Numbered from the stretch's first letter, positions 27,969 to 37,136 are shown. The stretch is 64,000 nt of DNA from JAUIIK01 sp041390865 (GCA_041390865.1 JAWKPC010000010.1:1-64000), one strand, 5' to 3'. Made by a program: numbers and translations. Notes: generated by a model from the sequence alone, not told the origin.

Positions 27969-28318
27969 GTGTATCTGAACTCCCTACCCGTGGAAATTTC
28001 GGGTATTCGATAGGACGGCTCTGCTACGCGCAGCATTGTACCTACACCGTCAACTGATTAAACGATATCCAGCGGCGATCGGTTGTGAATTCCAGCCGGA
28101 GAACGAGCGAATCTCGGGTTCATTTCTGTTTTGCGCCAAACTTCTCCGCCGCCGTCCACCGGGAATCCGCACGTTCTCGGTCCATGGCAAAGTAGCCGCA
28201 CCATCGGTTGCGCCCTATCCTCGTGGGCGCCTCGGAGGCCGATTGCCTCTCGCCAGCCTGCCTGATGCTCGGGTACACTGAACGATCTTGATCGAATCAC
28301 GACGAAGGGACCCAGCAC
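27969..28318. other. Intergenic region between divergent subtilase and ggt genes
   Basis: About 350 bases that must contain both promoters. A TACACT at 28274-28279 could be a -10 box for ggt but no well-spaced -35 was found. No RNA structure or protein-like frame is supported. Confidence 0.35.
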
Positions 28319-29986
28319 GTGGCCGTAGCAGCCAGCGAAACGACTGACAAATCTCTCGAAGCATCATTCCAACAATCGAGGTCGCCGGTGTTCGCAAAGG
28401 GCGGGATGGTCGCAGCGGCCCATCCGCTCGCCGTCGCAGCCGGTATCGACGCGCTTCGCAAGGGCGGCAATGCGATGGACGCCGCGATCGCCACTGCATT
28501 GACGACCGCGGTCGTCATCCCGGCGATGAACGGCCTGGGCGGCGACTGCTTCATGATTCACTGGGACAATAAGAAGAAGAAGGCGACAGCAGTCAATGGT
28601 TCCGGCATCGGTCCTCGCTCGGTGGACCGCGACTGGTTCGTATCGCGCGGCTACAACAAGATGCCGTTTTACGGACCGCTCTCGATCGCCGTGCCCGGCG
28701 CCGTCGGGGCCTACTTCTGGGCCATCGAGAACCACTGCAAGCTGAGCCCGTCCGAGCTCTTCGCCCACGGCGTCCACTACGCCGAGAACGGCTTTCCGCT
28801 CTCGGTCAGCGGTTCGAGAATGATCCGGGTTGCCGGGACGGAACTGGCTAACCACGAGAGTTCGGCGGCAATCTTCCTCCGGGACGGCAAGCCGCTCGGG
28901 ACCGGCGACTTTCTCGTCCAGAAGAACTTGGCCAACACGATGCGTCTGGTTGAGAAGGGCGGCCCTGAGACCTTCTACGATGGCGAGATCGCCCAGCGCA
29001 TCGGCGCCGCGATCGAGGAAGCCGGCGGCCAGCTCAGCGCCTCCGACTTCGGCGGCCACACCAGCGAGGTCTACGAGCCAATCGCAATTGACTACCGCGG
29101 ATACACGATCTACGAGACGAAGCCGCCCAGCCAGGGCAACATCGTGCTCCAGGAGATGAACATCCTCGAGAATGCGGACATGGCCGGGTTCGGTCATAAC
29201 ACCGCCGACGCGATCCACCTCATGATCGAAGCCAAGAAACGCGCGTTCGCGGACCGCCTCGCCTACGCCCAGGACCCGCTATTCGGCGACGTGCCGCTGG
29301 ATGTGCTCCTGTCGAAAGAGTTCGCAGCCGAACGCTACGCGACGATCGACATGAACAAGGCGACGGAAAAGGTCGAGCCGGGCGCCCTGCCCGAATCAGG
29401 TGGCGACACAACCTACCTCTGCACGGCCGACGGCGAGGGCAACATGGTTTCGCTGATTACCTCGCTCTCGGCAGGATTCGGCAGCCAGTTCGTTGCCGGC
29501 GACACTGGCGTCCTGCTCAACAACCGGGCCGGCCGAGGGTTCTCGCTCGAAGAAGGGCATCCGAACGTCATCGAGCCCGGCAAGCGGACGATGCACACCC
29601 TGAACGCCTACGCAGTCGGCAAGGACGGCGAGATCTTCCTGGTTGGCGGCACGCCGGGCGGCGACCAGCAGCCTCAGTGGAACATGCAGGTGCTCACCAA
29701 CCTGATCGACTACGGTATGGACGTCCAGGCGGCGGTCGAAGCGCCTCGCTGGATCTCCTTCCCCGGAACCGATCCGCTGAACATCGACAACGAGTTCGTC
29801 GTTCGCGCCGAATCGCGTATCTCCGAGGAAGCGCTCGACGGCCTGCGACAGCGCGGCCATCGGGTCGAAGTGCTCGAACCGTACGGCGCCGGTGGAACGA
29901 TGTTCCTGATCAGCCGCGACATGGAGACCGGCGTGCTCCAGGGCGGTGGAGATCCGCGCAGCGAAGGGTTCGCGATGGGGATCTAG
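28319..29986 (+). CDS. ggt: Gamma-glutamyltransferase
   Basis: 555 residues. Cleaves or transfers gamma-glutamyl groups, for example from glutathione; made as a precursor that cuts itself before a threonine. Family landmarks: GGMVAAAHPLAVAAGIDALR, GGNAMDAAIATAL, GLGGDCFMIHW, and the self-cleavage site GGDTTYLCTADGEGNMVSLI with the nucleophilic Thr near residue 363. VGGTPGGDQQPQWNMQVL gives the late glycine-rich loop. The GTG start has AAGGGA nine bases upstream. No signal peptide is present, which favours a cytoplasmic GGT-like acylase or amidohydrolase over the classic periplasmic enzyme. A hairpin terminator follows. Confidence 0.88.
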   Translation: MAVAASETTDKSLEASFQQSRSPVFAKGGMVAAAHPLAVAAGIDALRKGGNAMDAAIATALTTAVVIPAMNGLGGDCFMIHWDNKKKKATAVNGSGIGPRSVDRDWFVSRGYNKMPFYGPLSIAVPGAVGAYFWAIENHCKLSPSELFAHGVHYAENGFPLSVSGSRMIRVAGTELANHESSAAIFLRDGKPLGTGDFLVQKNLANTMRLVEKGGPETFYDGEIAQRIGAAIEEAGGQLSASDFGGHTSEVYEPIAIDYRGYTIYETKPPSQGNIVLQEMNILENADMAGFGHNTADAIHLMIEAKKRAFADRLAYAQDPLFGDVPLDVLLSKEFAAERYATIDMNKATEKVEPGALPESGGDTTYLCTADGEGNMVSLITSLSAGFGSQFVAGDTGVLLNNRAGRGFSLEEGHPNVIEPGKRTMHTLNAYAVGKDGEIFLVGGTPGGDQQPQWNMQVLTNLIDYGMDVQAAVEAPRWISFPGTDPLNIDNEFVVRAESRISEEALDGLRQRGHRVEVLEPYGAGGTMFLISRDMETGVLQGGGDPRSEGFAMGI

Positions 29987-30008
29987 CTGGCCGTACTTCT
30001 CTGAACGA

Positions 30009-30045
30009 AACAGGCAGCGGGATTGATCCCGCTGCCTGTTCCCTT
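30009..30045 (+). terminator. Rho-independent terminator after ggt
   Basis: A perfect 14-bp stem (AACAGGCAGCGGGA, 30009-30022, with 30027-30040) encloses a TTGA loop and is followed by CCCTT. It lies 22 bases past the ggt stop. The minus-strand gene at 30171 points towards it, so it may serve both. Confidence 0.75.
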
Positions 30046-30170
30046 AGCTTGCGCTCTCGTGCGTGGTGTGGTCGTAGTAGTACGCGGTGGCGCATCGCGG
30101 CGCAGCGACCTGTACAACGAACATGGGCAGGACATTGTCGCTTGCTACGCCGGGATTCGACGATCGTGAT

Positions 30171-30854
30171 TCACGAAACGCGCCAGAAATCGGAGGTCAA
30201 ACCGAAGCGTTTGAATGTTTCCCTAACCCGGTCCCGGGTCAGTCCACGAAAGTCAGGGTCGAGCCGATCGCGGTACCAGTCTCGCCCGAGCTCCCAGACC
30301 GTCATCAGCGGCACCGATTCTCCCCGACTGTTGCCGGTCGAGCCTGCCCAGGCTGCCGCGTCCTCCTCCGACCGGAAGAGCAGCATCGTCGCTCAGGTGT
30401 GGATCAGATCGTCGTACCAGTGGCGGAACGGAACCGAGAAGTTCACGACGAACTCGCGGGCGGCCCGTGGCTCTCCATCAGTGACGGGTATTAGCACGCT
30501 TGTATCCTCAGCTCCTAGTCGAGCATGGATCCGGGCATCCCGGCCGAGCATCGCCGGGATCGCGAGCATGTCCCAGGCGCAATTCGCGAAGTATGATCGC
30601 TCGCCGGCTTCGACTCGATATGCCGTGGGAACGGCGGAGAAGGGATTGAGCATCCGTATCCGGTCCGTGCCCGGCTCCAGGAACAGAGCGTGGGCGCAAT
30701 GCAGCCGTCGGACCGTTTCGCGCACGGCTTCAAGGGGCATCCCATCGATGTCGCCTGTTTTTCGCGGGCTGGGTGCCCGGCCATGGTCGATCATGTAGCG
30801 GTAAACCTCGGCCCGGATCATCCAGTCCCGTTCAGTCGTCGACTGATCGCTCAT
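30171..30854 (-). CDS. Organomercurial lyase (MerB)-family protein with in-frame UGA, candidate selenoprotein
   Basis: Two segments lie in the same frame, separated only by a TGA at 30393-30395. Read through, they form one protein of 227 residues. The N-terminal part is a helix-turn-helix-like domain typical of MerB relatives. C92 and D95 in NCAWDMLAIPAML match the catalytic C-x-x-D of MerB (C96, D99). The UGA is codon 154, 62 residues after C92; MerB's second catalytic Cys (C159) is 63 after C96. The text after it, ATMLLFRSEEDAAAW, fits the region following that cysteine, and the C-terminus (VWELGRDWYRDRLDP) is family-like. A SECIS-like hairpin follows the UGA. Alternatives are a nonsense mutation or a base-call error. 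The start lies 12 bases behind an alpha/beta hydrolase gene. Confidence 0.6.
30363..30395 (-). promoter_or_regulatory. Candidate bacterial SECIS element (UGA plus downstream hairpin)
   Basis: On the minus strand the UGA (30395-30393) is followed by 12 bases. Then comes a 7-bp stem CTCTTCC (30380-30374), the loop GGTC (30373-30370) and GGAGGAG (30369-30363), with one U-G wobble. The apical loop begins 19 bases after the UGA and starts with GG, which fits the general bacterial SECIS pattern (loop about 16-37 bases after UGA, beginning GG or GU). A chance hairpin in GC-rich coding sequence remains possible. Confidence 0.45.
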
Positions 30855-30866
30855 GTTTCCCGCCCA

Positions 30867-31694
30867 TCAGTGCGCCAGCGCGTATCGTCGAATCAGGCGT
30901 GCCAGCGCTCGAGGCTGATCGAGCGGCACGAAGTGGTTGCTCCGCTCGAGGCCGATGAGTTCGGCTCGCGGGATGAGGTCCGCGATCTCATGACCCCGGT
31001 CGACCCGGAAAGCGGGATCGCGGCTGCCCCACACGACGAGCGCAGGACCAGCATGCGCTCTTAACGCGTCACGCCACCGATTCTCGACCGTCCCGTCAAC
31101 GTACTCCGCCCGGAACAGGCGGAGCAACGTCCGATCGAATCCGTGTTCGAACGGCTCCCAGAAAGCATCCAACAGGCCTTCCGTGAGGTGGGCAGGGTCG
31201 GCGATGAACGGCCGAAAGGCCAGCTTCAACATCCATCGCTGGGCGAAGCGGAACGCGATCTCACCGACGACCGGAATCTTGACCAGCCGGAGCGGATTTG
31301 GCCCGGCACCGCGCCAGTCGGCTCGGCGGATACTCGTGTTCGTCACGACCAGGCTGCGAATCCGGTCCGGCGCTGCCGAAATCATCTCGCATCCTACAAG
31401 GAAGCCGTAGTCGTGAACGACGAGATGGAACCGCCCGACCCCGAGGTCGTCGAGAAACCCGAAAATGTCCGTCGCCTGGCCGCCCGGCGACAGATCGGCG
31501 GAGGATGGGAGATCCGACATGCCGAAGCCAGTCAGGTCGGGAGCGATGACCCGGACATCGCCGGTAAGTTCGTCAGCAACTCCCGACCATAGCTGGTGAT
31601 TCGTCGGAATCCCGTGCAGCAGGACGACGACTTCTTCGCTGCTGCCGCAATCCAGATACCAGCGGCGCCAGCCGCCACGGATGATCTGATTCAT
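30867..31694 (-). CDS. Alpha/beta hydrolase, epoxide hydrolase/haloalkane dehalogenase-like
   Basis: 275 residues. The oxyanion motif VLLHGIPTNHQLW, the nucleophile elbow LVVHDYGFLVG with Asp instead of Ser, the acid in VVWGSRDPAF and the late His in RSNHFVPLDQP give a full triad of the Asp-nucleophile type. This is the type used by epoxide hydrolases and haloalkane dehalogenases. The two Trp/Asn halide-stabilising residues of dehalogenases cannot be placed confidently, so an epoxide hydrolase or related enzyme is equally likely. It precedes the MerB-family gene by 12 bases on the same strand, so the two probably form an operon. Confidence 0.8.
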   Translation of the reverse strand: MNQIIRGGWRRWYLDCGSSEEVVVLLHGIPTNHQLWSGVADELTGDVRVIAPDLTGFGMSDLPSSADLSPGGQATDIFGFLDDLGVGRFHLVVHDYGFLVGCEMISAAPDRIRSLVVTNTSIRRADWRGAGPNPLRLVKIPVVGEIAFRFAQRWMLKLAFRPFIADPAHLTEGLLDAFWEPFEHGFDRTLLRLFRAEYVDGTVENRWRDALRAHAGPALVVWGSRDPAFRVDRGHEIADLIPRAELIGLERSNHFVPLDQPRALARLIRRYALAH

Positions 31695-31727
31695 CGGCCG
31701 GCGCGCGCTCGTCGCTATCGCGTCTGT

Positions 31728-32570
31728 CTAGACGTCGCGTTCGCTCTCGGGCGGCACGGGTGGAGGCGCTGGCGCTGACGTGTCTTCGAGCTCGCCCGCC
31801 ATCGTTTCGATGGCCCGGCCGATTCCACGGAACGCATCGAGGAGGTCGATTGGTATCGGGAAGAGAATCGTCGAGTTGTGCTCGGCGGAGATGTCGTTCA
31901 GGGTCTGGAGATAGCGCAGCTGCAGCGCCGTCGGTTCCTGGGCGATCACGACCGCCGCCTCATGCAATCGCTGGGCGGCCTGGAACTCGCCTTCGGCGTT
32001 GATGATCCGGGCGCGCTTGTCGCGTTCCGCTTCCGCCTGCCGCGCCATCGCCCGCTGCATGACCTCGGGCAGCTCGACGTCCTTGACCTCGACGATATTG
32101 ACCTTCACCCCCCAGGGTTCGGTCTGCTCGTCGATAATGACCTGCAGCTTGTCGTTGATCTCTTCTCGTTCGGAGAGCAGCTCATCCAGCTCCGATTGGC
32201 CGAGGATGGACCGGAGCGTCGTCTGGGCGATCTGGGACGTGGCCCGGATGTAGTCGTTGACTTCAATGACCGCCCGCTCCGGGTCGAGGGCCCGGAAATA
32301 GGCGACGGCATTCACTTTGACGGTGACGTTGTCGCGCGTAATCACTTCCTGTGACGGGATATCGAGGGTGAGGATACGCAGGTCGACCTTCTGCATTCGC
32401 TCGACGAAGGGAACGAGCACGATCAGGCCCGGCCCGCGCGTGCCGACAAATCGCCCGAGCCGGAATATGACGCCGCGCTCGTATTCCTGAGTAATCTTGA
32501 TCGACGCCGACACGATGATCGCAATGAACACGACGATTGCGATCAGTGCGACGAGTATTCCGCTATCCAA
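31728..32570 (-). CDS. Slipin/stomatin-family SPFH (band 7) membrane protein
   Basis: 280 residues. One N-terminal membrane segment (LVALIAIVVFIAIIV) leads into the SPFH domain: YERGVIFRLGRFVG, GPGLIVLVPFVERMQKVDLR, and TRDNVTVKVNAVAYFRA. A charged, coiled-coil-prone stretch follows (AMARQAEAERDKRARII), then a Pro-rich tail. Slipins form membrane-bound oligomers, and bacterial members are commonly paired with NfeD proteases, exactly as here. The TTG start at 32570 lies inside the 3' end of nfeD (28-base overlap), which supports coupled translation. The role is probably in membrane protein quality control or membrane domain organisation. Confidence 0.9.
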   Translation of the reverse strand: MDSGILVALIAIVVFIAIIVSASIKITQEYERGVIFRLGRFVGTRGPGLIVLVPFVERMQKVDLRILTLDIPSQEVITRDNVTVKVNAVAYFRALDPERAVIEVNDYIRATSQIAQTTLRSILGQSELDELLSEREEINDKLQVIIDEQTEPWGVKVNIVEVKDVELPEVMQRAMARQAEAERDKRARIINAEGEFQAAQRLHEAAVVIAQEPTALQLRYLQTLNDISAEHNSTILFPIPIDLLDAFRGIGRAIETMAGELEDTSAPAPPPVPPESERDV

Positions 32571-33973
32571 GTATCAGTCCGTTTCCACCCTCGCACCGAG
32601 GGATTGACCACTGGATCGACGCGAACGCCTTCCAGCTCTTCTTCGACCGGTATTCTCTCGACTGCAAGCACCATACCATCACGACCAACGACACGAATCG
32701 CCGTCGCCTTCGGGATCACCGGCTCGCCGGTCGACACGGCGGACCAGATCGCGCCTTCCACGTATACCCTGCCACCGGGGTCGAGATCTGTCCGCGCCAC
32801 GCCATGGCGATCGATCAGCGCCTCCCGTCCCGTGGCAGGTTTCTGACCGCGTATCCGAACGACCGATCCGACGACGAACACGAAGAAGAGCCCGATCAGT
32901 AGAGCAACGGTGAAGATGACCGTTCTCGATATCTGGAGTACCTCTGGATTGCGCGTATTCGACAGGAGCAGCCCGCCGATCACGAACATGATGATCCCAC
33001 CCACGGTAAGAATTCCGCCGCTGACGACGAAGACTTCAAGCACGAACAGGGCGAACGCGAGAGCGATGAGGATGAAGCCGGTGGCATTGCTCTCGAGCGT
33101 CCCCAGTGCGTAGAAGCCGAGGATCACCATGATCGCCCCGGCGACGCCGGGGAAGATCGTGCCGGGGCTGGAAAGCTCGAAGATCAGGCCCAGAGTGCCG
33201 AGGCTCAGCAAGACGAACGCCACATTCGGGTCGACCAGGATCTGCAGCACCTTCTCGAAGAACGACATCTCAACCTGGCGGAGGCGGGCGTTCTCGGTCC
33301 GGACGACGGCGGTGTCGCCGTTAACCGTGACCTCACGCCCGTCGGCCATGGCGAGGGCCTCGTCGATGTCATCGGCAATGAAATCGACGATATTCAAATC
33401 GACGGCTTCTCTGGCGCCAACATTCGCGGCGTCCCGGACGGCCTCCTCGGCCCAGTCCGCATTGCGCCCGCGCAGCTCGGCTAGCTCCCGGACTCGCGCG
33501 ACGGCATCGTTGATCACCTTGCGGTCCAGCGCCGTTTCCTCCCCGCTATCTTCACCGCCCATCTGGACCGGCGTCGCCGAGCCGATGTTCGTCACCGGCG
33601 CCATCGCGGCAACGTGAGCGGCATAGCTGATGTACATTCCGGCCGATGCCGCCCTGGCGCCCTCCGGCCCTACCCAGACGATTACGGGTATCGGGGATGA
33701 CAGTATGTCGCTGATAATGTCGTCCATCGCGGACGACAGCCCACCCGGAGTATCCAGCCTGATAACCACGGCAGCGTCGCCCCGGTCGACGGCGGTATCG
33801 ATGCCGCGATCGACGTACGTGGCGACGATCGGCGTGATCGTCGTATCGACGGTGATCTGGGTCACGGTCGGGCGGGATTCCTGTGCGGCAAGCGGTGTGA
33901 CGACCGCGCCGAGCGCGAGAAGCGTCAGCGTCGTCAGCCGGAAGATCCACTGGGCAATCGAGGATAGTTTCAT
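32543..33973 (-). CDS. nfeD: NfeD family membrane-bound serine protease (long form)
   Basis: About 476 residues from ATG 33973, which has GGGGAAC upstream; another ATG at 33991 is possible. After a signal peptide (ending near PLAA) comes a ClpP-like domain with VIRLDTPGGLSSAM, the serine in ARAASAGMYISYAA, and a lysine in LDRKVINDAV that fits the Ser-Lys dyad of these proteases. Four or so membrane helices follow (about residues 235-370), then the soluble OB-fold NfeD domain with GREALIDRHGVARTDLDPGG and GRVYVEGAIWSAVS. The 3' end overlaps the slipin gene, its usual partner. A protease acting on membrane-associated substrates is expected. Confidence 0.9.
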   Translation of the reverse strand: MKLSSIAQWIFRLTTLTLLALGAVVTPLAAQESRPTVTQITVDTTITPIVATYVDRGIDTAVDRGDAAVVIRLDTPGGLSSAMDDIISDILSSPIPVIVWVGPEGARAASAGMYISYAAHVAAMAPVTNIGSATPVQMGGEDSGEETALDRKVINDAVARVRELAELRGRNADWAEEAVRDAANVGAREAVDLNIVDFIADDIDEALAMADGREVTVNGDTAVVRTENARLRQVEMSFFEKVLQILVDPNVAFVLLSLGTLGLIFELSSPGTIFPGVAGAIMVILGFYALGTLESNATGFILIALAFALFVLEVFVVSGGILTVGGIIMFVIGGLLLSNTRNPEVLQISRTVIFTVALLIGLFFVFVVGSVVRIRGQKPATGREALIDRHGVARTDLDPGGRVYVEGAIWSAVSTGEPVIPKATAIRVVGRDGMVLAVERIPVEEELEGVRVDPVVNPSVRGWKRTDTWIAEYSSH

Positions 33974-34117
33974 CGTTCCCCGGCATTTCACTGCTGATTC
34001 GGATCGAACGACCGGGTCGAATCTGAGTATATCGTGAGTGAGAATCCGGCCTGCATTCCGAGGGACGAGTAAAATCAGACCGCCTCGGGCTCTCGCCTTT
34101 AGCGAACATGGACGGGA

Positions 34118-35524
34118 ATGCGAAACCTCACAACGGAGTCTTCAGCGAGCAAGCTGTATCAAGACGCCGAACAGTACATTCTGAGCCTGATCACCGGTCC
34201 TCCATCGCCGGATCCCGAAACTCCACCCGAAACCATCCGCCAGCGAGCCGTCGAGCGGCTGGATCAGACGCGGGCATTTCTCGATCATCTCGGCAATCCG
34301 CAGAACGCTTACCGTTCGATCCATATCGGCGGAACTTCCGGTAAAGGCTCGACCGCGACCTTCATCGCCTCGATCCTGACGAGCGCAGGCTTCCGAACCG
34401 GCCTTCACGTCTCGCCGTACCTGCAAGTGGCGACCGAGAAACTGGTCGTCGACAACAGGCTCGCTTCGGCTACCCGTTATCGCGATCTGGTGCAGAACAT
34501 TGCCGAAAAGGCCGAGGCGTGGGAGTCGGCGGGCAATCCTCCCCTGACCTACGGCGAGTTCTGGGTCGCTCTGACCTTCTATTACTTTGCCGAGGAGAAC
34601 GTCGATGTCGGCGTTATTGAGGTGGGAGCCGGCGGGCGGTTTGACCTGACGAACGTGATCGAACCGGAGGTCGTCGCGATTACCAGCATCGGCCTCGACC
34701 ATGTCGTCACGCTCGGTGACACGGTCGAGGAGATCGCCTGGCACAAAGCCGGCATCATCAAGCCCGGCGTCCGCGCGATAACCGCGGTCGGCGAGGCCGG
34801 TCCGCTGGCAGTGATCCAGGCCGAAGCCACCGAGGTCGGCGCCGATCTGATACGGGTAGAGCCGGGCAAGGATTTCCGGCTCGAATCGACCAGCGCGAAG
34901 GGCACTCGATTCGTCGACAATCTGTCCGGAAAGACCTTCCAGGTGGCGTTGCCCGGTCAATTCCAGGCCGCGAACGCGGCAACGGCTATCGCTGTCACTC
35001 GAGCCTTCGACGCTGAAGCGGCCACGAACGACGCAATCGAAACGGGCCTGGCAGCGGCCCGCTTTCCGGGGCGTATGGAAGTCGTTCAATCGGAACCACT
35101 GGTCATGCTGGACGGCGCCCACAACCCGCAAAAGATCGAAGGACTCGCGGCAGACATCCGCGAGATCACCGGGAACCGGCGAGTCATCGCCGTGTTCGGA
35201 GTCCTCGATTCGAAGAACCATTCCGGAATGATCGACGCGCTGGCACCCCACGTTGACGTTCTCGTCGCGACCAGCCCGAAGGTCTATGCGAAGCCCGCCG
35301 TCAATGCCGAAGAAATCGCACGATACGCTCGTAGGGTCATCGATGAAGTCCATGTCGAATCCGACCCGCTGGCAGCGGTCGCCAGAGCCCTCGACCTCGC
35401 GTCGAACGACGATGCCGTGATCGTGACCGGCTCCCTCTACCTCGTCGGGAACGTCCGCGAGCGTTGGTTCCCGACCGAACAGATCCTCAGCCAGGGAACC
35501 ATGTGGCCATCCGACCGCGACTAG
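34118..35524 (+). CDS. folC: Folylpolyglutamate synthase / dihydrofolate synthase
   Basis: 468 residues. Adds glutamate to folates and/or makes dihydrofolate from dihydropteroate; a cytoplasmic Mur-ligase-fold ATPase. Seen: the P-loop HIGGTSGKGSTATFI, LHVSPYLQVATEKL, the Mg/ATP region VGVIEVGAGGRFDLTNVI and ITSIGLDHVVTLGDTVEEIA, then LDGAHNPQKIEGLAADI at the glutamate-ligase domain and VTGSLYLVGNVRE near the end. It is slightly longer than the usual 420-440 residues, mostly at the N-terminus. The ATG at 34118 has no clear spaced ribosome-binding site, so the exact start is uncertain. It is divergent from nfeD. Confidence 0.92.
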   Translation: MRNLTTESSASKLYQDAEQYILSLITGPPSPDPETPPETIRQRAVERLDQTRAFLDHLGNPQNAYRSIHIGGTSGKGSTATFIASILTSAGFRTGLHVSPYLQVATEKLVVDNRLASATRYRDLVQNIAEKAEAWESAGNPPLTYGEFWVALTFYYFAEENVDVGVIEVGAGGRFDLTNVIEPEVVAITSIGLDHVVTLGDTVEEIAWHKAGIIKPGVRAITAVGEAGPLAVIQAEATEVGADLIRVEPGKDFRLESTSAKGTRFVDNLSGKTFQVALPGQFQAANAATAIAVTRAFDAEAATNDAIETGLAAARFPGRMEVVQSEPLVMLDGAHNPQKIEGLAADIREITGNRRVIAVFGVLDSKNHSGMIDALAPHVDVLVATSPKVYAKPAVNAEEIARYARRVIDEVHVESDPLAAVARALDLASNDDAVIVTGSLYLVGNVRERWFPTEQILSQGTMWPSDRD

Positions 35525-35704
35525 CCCGACACTTTCAGTTGGAACATGGACTCAAGACGAACGCGCAGTAAGGCTGGAGAACTGCGGCTGATCGTCTGTT
35601 ACGCCAGTCGAAGCCCCAGCGTCCGTTACTGGCCGCAGTCTTCATCCGACACAACGCTCCACTCCTCAACGGTTGACCGCCCCGATGAAGCTATCCCGCT
35701 GTGA

Positions 35705-36484
35705 TTAGCCTCGCCATTCCAGAAGCCGCTCGACGGGCGCGAAATCATTGTCCGGCGCGCGCACGCTGTAGATGAAGTGCCTGAAGCCAGCCTCCACGTA
35801 CTCGTCAACCAAGTCGACCTGATACGGGCGAATCAGGAGCATCGACCGCTCGATCTCTTCGGGATCGCGGCCGACCTTCGCACACCAGTCATCGAGCACC
35901 CGATTCAGCCGGGCCGCGTCATCGGGATCTCCCTGGCAGTTCCAGCTGTCGGCGTGCTCGGCAACGATCCTCAGCCCGACTCTCTCGCCGTTCGATCCGA
36001 TCATGATCGGAATCGAACCATTGACCGGTGGCGGGTTCTTGACTTGCCAGCGTTCCCGGATGACCGGTATCGCCCGCTCCAGCTCTGCCAGCCGTGAACG
36101 TGGAGTGCCAAGCGGGTACCCGGCATCGACGAGATCCCGTTCCCACCCCCCGGCGCCCAGCCCGAGAACGAGGCGTCCACCGCTCAATAGATCGACCGTC
36201 CGCGCCATATCGGCGAGCAAGGCCGGGTTTCGCAGGGTAATCGCCGACACTGCCGGGCCGATTTGCACCGCTTTCGTCACCATCGCCATCGCCCCGAGCG
36301 TCGTCCAGCACTCGTAGACTGCGCCGTCCAGATCCCCGAAGCGCGGCGCCAGGTGATCCCAGTTGAACAACCCGTCGACACCGAGCGACTCCGCTTTCCG
36401 CCAGGCTTCGCGCATCGCCTCGATACCCTGATGGTGCGGCTGCACCTGGGCAGTGATCTTTATCGACGAGTAGTCACGTCTCAT
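35705..36484 (-). CDS. LLM-class flavin-dependent (luciferase-like) oxidoreductase
   Basis: 259 residues, a TIM-barrel of the bacterial luciferase superfamily. Landmarks are SLGVDGLFNWDHLAPRFGD near the start, IGPAVSAITLRNPALLADMA, the coenzyme-binding GRLVLGLGAGGWERDLVDAG and IPIMIGSNGERVGLRIVAEH. The pattern is that of the F420-dependent branch, whose members use reduced F420 rather than FMN; which one is used here is inferred. The substrate is unknown. It is shorter than the typical 290-340 residues but both ends look complete. Confidence 0.83.
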   Translation of the reverse strand: MRRDYSSIKITAQVQPHHQGIEAMREAWRKAESLGVDGLFNWDHLAPRFGDLDGAVYECWTTLGAMAMVTKAVQIGPAVSAITLRNPALLADMARTVDLLSGGRLVLGLGAGGWERDLVDAGYPLGTPRSRLAELERAIPVIRERWQVKNPPPVNGSIPIMIGSNGERVGLRIVAEHADSWNCQGDPDDAARLNRVLDDWCAKVGRDPEEIERSMLLIRPYQVDLVDEYVEAGFRHFIYSVRAPDNDFAPVERLLEWRG

Positions 36485-36581
36485 TGTGTACTCCTCCCGG
36501 CAATCAACTGCGAGCGTTCGGAGAACCGGTACCGATCAGGCTGGCTGGATTGGTGACGTATCCATCGCTTTCATTCCCGGT

Positions 36582-37136
36582 TCACTGCTCAAATGGAAAT
36601 CTCCGATACGCGGCAAAGCGGAAATCCGAATCTGGCACGATCCATTCGACTGAAGAAACCTCGAACGTCCCTCGAGGCTCAAATCCTTCGAGACTAGCAA
36701 GAATATGACGCGATTGTGCCTCATCCGGATAGCCGTCGGTAATGCTCATGTGGAAGATGTAGTCGTTCGGGTCGCTGAATGGCAGGGACAAGTTGAACAA
36801 TCCGAGGTCGTAGAGGGCGGACTGGAGCGACCGCAGGCGATCCTGCGGCCGGATCTCGAGGTAGACACAGGGATATGGCAGAAAGCTCGCGAGCGGGCCG
36901 TACTCCACCGTTATCGGCACGTGGAGAGCGACGACGTCGGAAAGCCTGTCCAGATCGGAGCCCGACGGATAGATGGCGAAGGGCATTGTCATCGTGATGT
37001 GGGCGTCGCAGATCGCCTGTGACGCGGGATCGAATCTCCGGCGAAGCTCGCCGACGATGGATCGCAGATCATCCGGAGGCCAGATGACGAGCGTACCGTG
37101 CTGGTACGTGCGTCTTAATTCCAGGCTGACTGCCAA
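36582..37136 (-). CDS. 2H phosphoesterase (2'-5' RNA ligase-like) protein
   Basis: About 184 residues with the two H-x-T/S-x motifs that define the 2H superfamily: CDAHITMTMPF and YIFHMSITDGY, some 95 residues apart. Members hydrolyse or join 2',5' or cyclic phosphodiesters on RNA or small nucleotides. The TTG start at 37136 is only 7 bases after the nuoN stop, with GGGG just upstream, so it is the last gene of the complex I transcript and may be translated by re-initiation. Why it would be tied to nuo is not evident. Confidence 0.75.
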   Translation of the reverse strand: MAVSLELRRTYQHGTLVIWPPDDLRSIVGELRRRFDPASQAICDAHITMTMPFAIYPSGSDLDRLSDVVALHVPITVEYGPLASFLPYPCVYLEIRPQDRLRSLQSALYDLGLFNLSLPFSDPNDYIFHMSITDGYPDEAQSRHILASLEGFEPRGTFEVSSVEWIVPDSDFRFAAYRRFPFEQ

